Positions 1-8,513 of a DNA stretch of 64,000 nucleotides are shown one piece after another (within the stretch, counting starts at the first letter, position 1; each line of letters opens with the position of its first letter). The notes under the pieces are model-generated. The model searched no databases and was not told where the DNA came from. It saw only the letters and a program-made list of their open reading frames with translations. The stretch is from Bolinopsis microptera. Lineage: Eukaryota > Ctenophora > Tentaculata > Lobata > Bolinopsidae. The position numbers were made by a program, and so were the translations under genes. Where the stretch lies: the NCBI RefSeq assembly GCF_026151205.1, contig NC_087074.1:6200001-6264000 (forward strand), in the 5' to 3' direction.

Positions 1-241
1 GTTAGAAACAGATTTAAAAGTGCGTTAAAAAAATTCGTACGTAAAGTGTGTTCGGTTTTAAAAGTGTGTTTAGTGCGCACGAACCAACTGTGAGTTTCAC
101 AAATATATATCAGGCAGAACCCCTCTTAGATGTGCCACGTATGAAATCATAGGTTTTTGAAGTGCAAATGGAAAGGGATTGTATGCTTTTATTGTATTTA
201 TATTCACGATTTGTATTTTTGTTATATCAAAAGAAGGCTGA
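1..241. other. Flank left of the palindromic element; no gene seen
   Basis: AT-rich sequence without a supported coding region. Its last six bases (236-241, GGCTGA) are the left copy of the target duplication of the element that follows. Confidence 0.6.
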
Positions 242-305
242 AGTAGAAGGGAATGTATGAAGGCCAGCCATCAAGTAGCCCCCAGCCACTCACAGCACGC
301 CCTCA

Positions 306-571
306 GGTCACGTGACAGCACGTCACGTGACAGATCACATGTCATGTAACCACGTGACAAGCTCGTCAATCAAATGTCAAGGTCACGTGACAAGATAATT
401 GACCAATGAGGAGCCAGAACTTCATGATGAATCAATCAATAATCCCGACTAAAGAATCTAAAGTCTGATTAAACGGTTGCCAAGCAGATTCCTGTTATTT
501 GATCACTGGTTACGTGTTCAACTTTAGCATCACTTGACATGAATGTTATTTGAACCTCGAGATCACGTGAC
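306..571. promoter_or_regulatory. Cluster of TCACGTGA palindromes in the left arm
   Basis: GTCACGTGAC or CACGTGAC occurs at about 307, 322, 351, 382 and 562. This is the CLEAR/E-box type core known to be bound by MITF/TFE and USF basic helix-loop-helix factors. The cluster is mirrored in the right arm (about 6384-6650). Regulatory function is inferred from motif density only. Confidence 0.4.
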
Positions 572-883
572 AAGAGTCACTTGATTACCCGTCAGAACGT
601 CATGATGAATAAATCAATAATCCTGTCTAAAGGATCTAAAGTCTGATTAAACGGCTACCAAGCAGGCTCCTGTTACTTGATTACTGGTCAAATGATTCTT
701 TACGATTTACCCCGGTCCAGTCACCACTCCAAATAAGCAGAGGGTGACATAACGAAATGTGGTGTAGGGTTACCATCACTCGACCTCCTGGAAATTACAA
801 GTCTTATCATCAATTTTCTGACATTTAAGCAATAGCTACAGTATCTGAACCACATTTTCACCCTTTAAGATATAACAACTGTT

Positions 884-955
884 AGGTAGCCTAGTGGTTA
901 GAACATCCGTCTTCTGCACAAAAGGTTCAGGGTTCAAAGTCGAGTCTAGGGAGTA
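884..955 (+). repeat. tRNA-like relic (A-box and weak B-box)
   Basis: TAGCCTAGTGG at about 898 matches the RNA polymerase III A-box, and GGTTCAAAGTC about 45 bases downstream is a degenerate B-box. Acceptor and T stems do not pair well, so this is a tRNA-derived or SINE-like remnant and not a functional tRNA. A mirror copy lies at about 6000-6071 on the minus strand. Confidence 0.4.
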
Positions 956-1176
956 GCTAAGGCTCCATACCATTCACTATTATTAACTATTAAATTTTCT
1001 TGTTATAAATTTGATAAATTTCGAGAGACAAATAAAACTACCGTTTAATTGATAATTTGTTGTTGTCAACATTATAATCATAAATTGAAATCATCAAGAG
1101 TAAGATTGGGTACATAAATCATTGTATAACAGTTGCACGTAAATGGGGTTCTAGTACTGGTAGTTAGTTCCACCAA

Positions 1177-1866
1177 CTATTTATTCAGATAAAGTTTGAG
1201 AATCTTATCGACAATATTTGTGTTTTCGTTCATTAGTTTGTTTACATCAGATAGACTTGTAGTGGTGATAACTGCATCCAATAGAGATCGTTCTTCCAAG
1301 CTTAAAATATCTGTTAGGTCTTTTCCGCTGTCAATTAAACGCTGCTTCAAGACAACAAACAATTCGGTTTTCATCATGTATGAGAATAAAATGTCAAAAC
1401 ATTTATTTTGCTCTTTACACAATTTACTTTGTAACAGGACGTCTAGAGATTTAAGTAAACTCGATATCTTTTTACTGTTTGGTTGTTTGATTGGTACTCC
1501 TTTCCGCTTGCCTACGTGTTGCCAGTCAGTATCAGATTCTAACTCTTTAGCACTATATTCTTTGTTGGACTCATCATCGCTACTTGTTACACCACTAAAT
1601 TCATCATCACCACTACCTGGTACATCAGAGTTAGAACCACCTTGCTGAGATTCTTCAGAAACTATTGTATCAGCATCTGAATATACAGAATCCGGACCCT
1701 CCATTTTGACATCAGTCACATCTGAGTTAGCTTTTGACAGCGGCTGTAGAATTGCAGAACTTTCATCTGACTCTCGGTTCTCTCGATGATACCTACTAAT
1801 GTGTGAGGACAGACTATATTTATTGGCAAAAGACTTGTCACAGAATGAGCAGGTTACAGAATTCAT
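1177..1866 (-). CDS. C2H2 zinc-finger protein encoded by the palindrome, left copy
   Basis: Intact 229-residue ORF. Residues 6-27 form one C2H2 finger (CSFC, 12 residues, HISRYH). Next comes an acidic, serine-rich stretch (about 30-110) with a VKME sumoylation-like motif near residue 54. A basic patch (KRKGVPIK, about 120) and a leucine-rich, probably helical C-terminus follow. It reads outward from the palindrome centre. It differs from the right-arm copy at one residue (glycine here, cysteine there, in the SQQ-GSN context). A single N-terminal finger with an acidic middle suggests a nuclear DNA-binding or regulatory protein. No transposase motif is recognisable. AATAAA overlaps the end of the ORF. 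Expression is unproven, but intactness in both arms suggests a recent or maintained gene. Confidence 0.6.
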   Translation of the reverse strand: MNSVTCSFCDKSFANKYSLSSHISRYHRENRESDESSAILQPLSKANSDVTDVKMEGPDSVYSDADTIVSEESQQGGSNSDVPGSGDDEFSGVTSSDDESNKEYSAKELESDTDWQHVGKRKGVPIKQPNSKKISSLLKSLDVLLQSKLCKEQNKCFDILFSYMMKTELFVVLKQRLIDSGKDLTDILSLEERSLLDAVITTTSLSDVNKLMNENTNIVDKILKLYLNK

Positions 1867-1906
1867 AACTGCAGTACAAACGTTTTATAATGCTATGCAA
1901 CAACCA

Positions 1907-2220
1907 TTATATAGCAATAATCGCATAAAATCGCAAATAATCGCAAAATAATCGCATATAATCGCATATATTAGCATGTAATTGCAAATAATAGCATAAA
2001 ATTGCAAATAATCGCATATAATTGCAAAATAATTGCATAAAATAGCATATAATAGCATATAATCGCATATAATCGCATATAATAGCATATAATAATAGCA
2101 TATAATCGCATCTAATCATATATAATCACGTATATTATCTCTTAAAATCACATTTTATTATTTATACTCGCAAATAATTGCATATAATTGCAAATAATCG
2201 CATATAGTAGCAGGGAGAAT
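1907..2220. repeat. TATAATCGCA / TATAATAGCA microsatellite-like tract, left arm
   Basis: Degenerate 10-bp tandem repeat built from TATAAT(C/A)GCA. It lies just upstream of the zinc-finger ORF and is mirrored at about 4740-5050. ORFs read through it are low-complexity artefacts. Confidence 0.8.
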
Positions 2221-2559
2221 ATAATCCAACTTATACATTCAACATATTAAAGATCTTTTCAAAGATTTATTTTCATGCTGATTGCCAAGCATCATCCTGG
2301 AGATGAAACTGTAACTCTTGAGTCTACCAAAGACTGCACCCAACATGTAGGAATACTTCCTAGTGGGGACATTAAAGAACCACACCAGACAGGACAAGGA
2401 GATCATGGTGAATTCTACGTCAACTAGCCAGACGGAGATCATCTTCGAGATCTATCACTTTCTGGATTATCATTCATAACCAGTAGTCAGCGCACCATTG
2501 ATTTCTGCTTTCAAATGATAACTGCTAATACTCTTGTCGATTTTAATGCACAGAAACCA

Positions 2560-2645
2560 GCATTTGACCGGGACCGGGACCGGGAATAGCTCAAAATTGT
2601 CAATCCCGGTACCGGGATTCCCAGTACCGGGAATCCCGGTCGATT
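2560..2645. repeat. GGGACC / CCGGTACCGGGA palindromic repeats
   Basis: Short self-complementary blocks (GACCGGGACCGGGA, ATCCCGGTACCGGGATT, CCCAGTACCGGGAATC) can form several alternative hairpins. Mirrored at about 4310-4395. Confidence 0.6.
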
Positions 2646-2766
2646 ACTGGTGCATGCAACTGGCCAGGTTTAGGTATCAGGTGATTTTTCCTGCAATTTG
2701 GTAGTTGTGAAACATCACCTTGGATTTCTGTTGTCACAAAACGTACCTTTTTAGACCTTTTCTCAA

Positions 2767-3442
2767 AGCATATAATAGCATATAATAGCATATAATAGCA
2801 TATAATAGCATATAATAGCATATAATAGCATATAATAGCATATAATAGCATATAATAGCATATAATAGCATATAATCGCATATAATCGCATGTAATATCA
2901 TTCAATAATAGCATATAATATCATATAATATCATATAATACTAAATGAATACTGAATGGATACTGAATGAATACTGAATGAATACTGAATGAATACTGAA
3001 TGAATACTGAATGAATACTGAATGAATACTGAATGAATACTGAATGAATACTGAATGAATACTGAAAATAATCGCAAATAATAGCATATAATATCATATA
3101 ATATCATATAATAGCATATAATAGCATATAATAGCATATAATAGCATATAATTGCATATAAGGGATATAATAGCATATAATAATAACATACAATCGCATT
3201 CGGTAGACTCAAGATTCAAGAATTACAGTTCAATCGCCAGCATATAATTGCATATAATAGCATATAATATCATATAATCGCATATAATAGCATTATATAA
3301 TATCATATAATCGCATATGATAGCTTATAATAGCATATAATAGCATATATAATCGCATTCGGTAGACTCAAGAGTTATAGTTCCATCTCCAACATATATT
3401 CATATAATCGCATATAATAGCATATAATATTTTATAATCGCA
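2767..3442. repeat. TATAATAGCA tract and 11-bp ACTGAATGAAT array in the palindrome centre
   Basis: 10-bp units TATAATAGCA run from 2767 to about 2940. An 11-bp array of ATGAATACTGA follows at about 2945-3065. Further TATAATAGCA units continue to about 3440. Confidence 0.8.
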
Positions 3443-3500
3443 TTTAAATGAATACCAATGGTCGTTACGTTTAAATAGATAAAATTAAATGTTTTAAAAG

Positions 3501-3605
3501 AGCGATCCATCTGGAGAAGTAGGCTAGGCGGGATTTGAACCCGCATTGTCCTGCATAGGAAAGTTGCCGTTAACTCACTAACCTGAGGCTCCAGATGGAC
3601 CGCTG
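3501..3605 (-). repeat. tRNA-like element with a long acceptor-type stem
   Basis: On the minus strand the ends pair almost perfectly over about 16 bp (AGCGGTCCATCTGGAG against its complement). GGTTCAAATCC is a near-perfect B-box in a GCGGG/CCCGC T-like stem. The D and anticodon arms are not canonical, so this is a tRNA-derived module in the palindrome spacer and not a decoding tRNA. Confidence 0.45.
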
Positions 3606-3774
3606 TTAAAATAAAAATATGAACATGTTTAACAAGATCGTTACGAATATCACGTGACGGATGCTATTATAACGTACTTGCTTCTTATTGGTCAATTAAC
3701 TTGTCACGTAACCTTGACATTTCATTTACGAGCTTGTCAGTTTAAAATAATACATTATAGTTATAAATGGCTAT

Positions 3775-3854
3775 GTGGCACAGTTCGTTAGTCTGCCTGC
3801 TTGTGAAATGTCTCGCATTCACAGGGTCCCGGGTTCGATTCCCGTCTGTGCCAC
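3775..3854 (+). repeat. tRNA-like element, GTGGCACA/TGTGCCAC stem
   Basis: Eighty bases closed by an 8-bp perfect stem, with an exact B-box GGTTCGATTCC in a T-loop position. The region where the anticodon arm should be forms a 6-bp stem (TGTGAA/TTCACA) with a 10-base loop, too large for a normal tRNA. Probably a tRNA pseudogene or the head of a SINE. Confidence 0.45.
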
Positions 3855-5088
3855 TAGCTATGGGGAGAGCATCTGAATTTTCCAAGAATCTATTCATGTG
3901 GAGTGTGGCACACCACAACAAAGGTGCATTCTTCCTAGATCAAGAGAACCGTGAGGAGTATGATATGAGGTGATGTTGTATTGAGTTACATTGTCGGGGG
4001 GTCAATTATCGGGGGGTCAATTGTCGGGGGGGGGACAATTTTCACCTACCCAATGGATTATATATGTGATCGAATGATATTACATGCGATTATATGCGAT
4101 TATATGCTATTATATGCTATTATATGCTATAATATGCTATTATATGCTATTATATGCGATTATATGCTATTATATGCTATTATATGCTTTGAGAAAAGGT
4201 CTAAAAAGGTACGTTTTGTGACAACAGAAATCCAAGGTGATGTTTCACAACTACCAAATTGCAGGAAAAATCACCTGATACCTAAACCTGGCCAGTTGCA
4301 TGCACCAGTAATCGACCGGGATTCCCGGTACTGGGAATCCCGGTACCGGGATTGACAATTTTGAGCTATTCCCGGTCCCGGTCCCGGTCAAATGCTGGTT
4401 TCTGTGCATTAAAATCGACAAGAGTATTAGCAGTTATCATTTGAAAGCAGAAATCAATGGTGCGCTGACTACTGGTTATGAATGATAATCCAGAAAGTGA
4501 TAGATCTCGAAGATGATCTCCGTCTGGCTAGTTGACGTAGAATTCACCATGATCTCCTTGTCCTGTCTGGTGTGGTTCTTTAATGTCCCCACTAGGAAGT
4601 ATTCCTACATGTTGGGTGCAGTCTTTGGTAGACTCAAGAGTTACAGTTTCATCTCCAGGATGATGCTTGGCAATCAGCATGAAAATAAATCTTTGAAAAG
4701 ATCTTTAATATGTTGAATGTATAAGTTGGATTATATTCTCCCTGCTACTATATGCGATTATTTGCAATTATATGCAATTATTTGCGAGTATAAATAATAA
4801 AATGTGATTTTAAGAGATAATATACGTGATTATATATGATTAGATGCGATTATATGCTATTATTATATGCTATTATATGCGATTATATGCGATTATATGC
4901 TATTATATGCTATTTTATGCAATTATTTTGCAATTATATGCGATTATTTGCAATTTTATGCTATTATTTGCAATTACATGCTAATATATGCGATTATATG
5001 CGATTATTTTGCGATTATTTGCGATTTTATGCGATTATTGCTATATAATGGTTGTTGCATAGCATTATAAAACGTTTGTACTGCAGTT

Positions 5089-5778
5089 ATGAATTCTGTA
5101 ACCTGCTCATTCTGTGACAAGTCTTTTGCCAATAAATATAGTCTGTCCTCACACATTAGTAGGTATCATCGAGAGAACCGAGAGTCAGATGAAAGTTCTG
5201 CAATTCTACAGCCGCTGTCAAAAGCTAACTCAGATGTGACTGATGTCAAAATGGAGGGTCCGGATTCTGTATATTCAGATGCTGATACAATAGTTTCTGA
5301 AGAATCTCAGCAATGTGGTTCTAACTCTGATGTACCAGGTAGTGGTGATGATGAATTTAGTGGTGTAACAAGTAGCGATGATGAGTCCAACAAAGAATAT
5401 AGTGCTAAAGAGTTAGAATCTGATACTGACTGGCAACACGTAGGCAAGCGGAAAGGAGTACCAATCAAACAACCAAACAGTAAAAAGATATCGAGTTTAC
5501 TTAAATCTCTAGACGTCCTGTTACAAAGTAAATTGTGTAAAGAGCAAAATAAATGTTTTGACATTTTATTCTCATACATGATGAAAACCGAATTGTTTGT
5601 TGTCTTGAAGCAGCGTTTAATTGACAGCGGAAAAGACCTAACAGATATTTTAAGTTTGGAAGAACGATCTCTATTGGATGCAGTTATCACCACTACAAGT
5701 CTATCTGATGTAAACAAACTAATGAACGAAAACACAAATATTGTCGATAAGATTCTCAAACTTTATCTGAATAAATAG
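5089..5778 (+). CDS. C2H2 zinc-finger protein encoded by the palindrome, right copy
   Basis: Mirror copy of the left-arm ORF: 229 residues with the finger at residues 6-27, an acidic serine-rich middle and a leucine-rich C-terminus ending KLYLNK. The single difference is cysteine instead of glycine in the SQQ-GSN segment. The two copies are transcribed divergently away from the palindrome centre. The upstream region is the TATGCGATTA repeat tract, so any promoter must lie in or beyond this simple repeat. Near-identity of the arms points to recent formation or gene conversion. Function unknown beyond probable DNA binding. Confidence 0.6.
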   Translation: MNSVTCSFCDKSFANKYSLSSHISRYHRENRESDESSAILQPLSKANSDVTDVKMEGPDSVYSDADTIVSEESQQCGSNSDVPGSGDDEFSGVTSSDDESNKEYSAKELESDTDWQHVGKRKGVPIKQPNSKKISSLLKSLDVLLQSKLCKEQNKCFDILFSYMMKTELFVVLKQRLIDSGKDLTDILSLEERSLLDAVITTTSLSDVNKLMNENTNIVDKILKLYLNK

Positions 5779-6791
5779 TTGGTGGAACTAACTACCAGTA
5801 CTAGAACCCCATTAACGTGCAACTGTTATACAATGATTTATGTACCCAATCTTACTCTTGATGATTTCAATTTATGATTATAATGTTGACAACAACAAAT
5901 TATCAATTAAACGGTAGTTTTATTTGTCTCTCGAAATTTATCAAATTTATAACAAGAAAATTTAATAGTTAATAATAGTGAATGGTATGGAGCCTTAGCT
6001 ACTCCCTAGACTCGACTTTGAACCCTGAACCTTTTGTGCAGAAGACGGATGTTCTAACCACTAGGCTACCTAACAGTTGTTATATCTTAAAGGGTGAAAA
6101 TGTGGTTCAGATACTGTAGCTATTGCTTAAATGTCAGAAAATTGATGATAAGACTTGTAATTTCCAGGAGGTCGAGTGATGGTAACCCTACACCACATTT
6201 CGTTATGTCACCCTCTGCTTATTTGGAGTGGTGACTGGACCGGGGTAAATCGTAAAGAATCATTTGACCAGTAATCAAGTAACAGGAGCCTGCTTGGTAG
6301 CCGTTTAATCAGACTTTAGATCCTTTAGACAGGATTATTGATTTATTCATCATGACGTTCTGACGGGTAATCAAGTGACTCTTGTCACGTGATCTCGAGG
6401 TTCAAATAACATTCATGTCAAGTGATGCTAAAGTTGAACACGTAACCAGTGATCAAATAACAGGAATCTGCTTGGCAACCGTTTAATCAGACTTTAGATT
6501 CTTTAGTCGGGATTATTGATTGATTCATCATGAAGTTCTGGCTCCTCATTGGTCAATTATCTTGTCACGTGACCTTGACATTTGATTGACGAGCTTGTCA
6601 CGTGGTTACATGACATGTGATCTGTCACGTGACGTGCTGTCACGTGACCTGAGGGCGTGCTGTGAGTGGCTGGGGGCTACTTGATGGCTGGCCTTCATAC
6701 ATTCCCTTCTACTGGCTGATGACCAAATCAGGTAATTATCAAATTTACCTTCTTCTGTCAACTCATTTCACATTTTGGGGATGGGTGTGAG

Positions 6792-7631
6792 CAGTGGTCG
6801 ACCGGGGCCCCGGCCCCTGCCCCGGCCAAAATCACAACCACCGGACCTTCCCGGCCCCAGCCAAAATTTGGCAATTCGCCGGGGGTAAACCCCGGCCAAT
6901 AAATTTACCCCCGGCCCCGGCCAAAAACCATGCATTTACCGGGGGCACAGCCGGGGATTTCATGAATGGTAATTACGAGATTTCAAAGCTGAAACAACTT
7001 TGAAAAAAAAGTTACTACGGTTAGTAACATAAAAACCGTGGTTCTTCCTCAGTATCAGACTTTTCAATTATAATTTTTTGTATAATCGTCTCCGAGAAAT
7101 TTGCGATAAAACATACGTAGAAATTAAAAAGTGAAAATACTGCACTGCAGCTAAATTGTAAATGTTGCAGTGTGCAAACATGAAAGAAAGTCTTGAACTT
7201 TATGGTAAATTTTTGTGAATCGGGCCATATTTGGATGTGGGGATTACTTTTAAATCCCGAGGTCTAGATAAAGTATCAGCTGAGGGTTATCCTGAGGGTT
7301 ATCCTCAGTTCCGAGTTGAGGATTAGAAATTAAGTATGACCTGAGGATTATCCTGAGCTGGTACACAGCACGAAGTAACCGTTTAATCCTCAAGTCGGTT
7401 AGGATAAGCCGCTTCCGAGTTTAATCCTTCCCGATTGCATCACACCAGCCTAAATTATTATAAAATTCATGTTTCAATTTCTGACTACAGTTTGGTAAAC
7501 TACCCCTGGCCCCGGCCCCGGCAAAATGGAATATTTCCCGGCCCCGGCCACGGCCAATTCTCAGTGGCCAGCCCCCGGCTACATTGGGGCTCCCCGGCCC
7601 CGGTCAGAATCCTGCCCCCGGTCGACCACTG
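6792..7631. mobile_element. hAT-type MITE with 8-bp target duplication
   Basis: An 840-bp element with 16-bp terminal inverted repeats CAGTGGTCGACCGGGG, flanked by a perfect 8-bp direct repeat GGTGTGAG (6784-6791 and 7632-7639). An 8-bp duplication and CAGTG-type termini are the signature of the hAT superfamily. No transposase ORF is present, so it is non-autonomous. The subterminal regions (6800-6960 and 7500-7625) are runs of GGCCCCGGCC-type GC-rich blocks. The middle holds repeated CTGAGG/TTATCCTGAG palindromes (about 7280-7410). Confidence 0.88.
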
Positions 7632-7639
7632 GGTGTGAG

Positions 7640-8513
7640 CTGATATATTGTCTAATATAACGTGTACGACGAACGTGTCTAATATAACGTGTACAACGTA
7701 CGTGTCTAATATAACGTGTATGTGTCATTGGTCTCATTGACCTACTTCATAGCTACGAAGGCGAGGCGGATCTAACTTTATACTGACTCCATTATTGTCT
7801 CTGTGAACAGACCGACAAACGGTATACTTGTTAAATAGGGCAACTATTTGATAACAAGAACGGCCTCACAAGTTAAAAATGAGGGACAATGATGGGCGAA
7901 TAACGAAGGGCCTGCATAATATTGTTACACAATGGAACAAACTAACAATGAGGAATGTCGGAATAAGCATCTTCGTCAAGACACCACTCCTGAAAATAGT
8001 TCCTTTAAATAAGAACAAAGTGTCACACCTCCATTGTTGTGTTTTTTGTAAAGATATCATTTGTAAAGACACATTGTTGAGACCCTTGTTATAAGTTTAA
8101 AGCTTGCCCCGAAGAGCCATATTCATTCTGTAGACATGGGTTTTATTGTACTTGGACTTCAGTTCCTTTGATGCAGTAAAATATCGGCTCCATCGCGCGG
8201 TGATAAGATTTTTTGGGTTCTGTTTAGGAGTTTACAACTTATATTACAACATCAATGTTTATCCTCAAGTTACCCTTTAGATTATCATAAATTCACATTT
8301 GAGATATTACCATCTTGTACTGTCACCAAACTACAGAATTCAACTCATTATCCAGCTAGCCACAATATTTTGAAAAGTCCGTCTTATCTCGGGATTTATT
8401 GGCCGGACGTAATTTTCAATTCCCCATTCCATATTTTTTTAAGTAATCCTTACCTCTAAATTCGTCATAGTCACGGATATTCGCGTTGGGAACCCCCTTA
8501 GTTAAGATTTAAG
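7640..8513. repeat. Upstream flank of the DD3-3-like gene with a 28-bp triplication
   Basis: TGTCTAATATAACGTGTA is repeated three times at about 7648-7722. No other gene is supported up to the start codon at 8514; the rest presumably holds the promoter and 5' UTR, but no clear TATA box was identified. Confidence 0.5.

Larger units (their letters stand above)
242..6713. mobile_element. Giant palindromic transposon with 6-bp target duplication
   Basis: The arms 242-2903 and 4072-6713 are reverse complements of each other over about 2.65 kb, with very few differences (one residue in the encoded ORF and a roughly 20-bp length change in a microsatellite). A 1.17-kb spacer at 2904-4071 separates them. 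The outer ends read AGTAGAAGGG and CCCTTCTACT, and GGCTGA occurs directly outside both ends (236-241 and 6714-6719). A 6-bp duplication, very long inverted repeats and an AG start are features known from Polinton/Maverick elements, but no polymerase or integrase is present, so this would be non-autonomous. Dada-type transposons (6-7 bp duplications) are an alternative. Confidence 0.8.

Noticed and set aside
1885-2119. Tyrosine/isoleucine/cysteine-rich ORFs
   Set aside because: They come from the TATAATAGCA repeat tract; mirrored versions exist in the other arm.
3775-3854. Functional tRNA gene
   Set aside because: B-box and outer stem are good, but the anticodon arm has a 10-base loop and no proper D arm.
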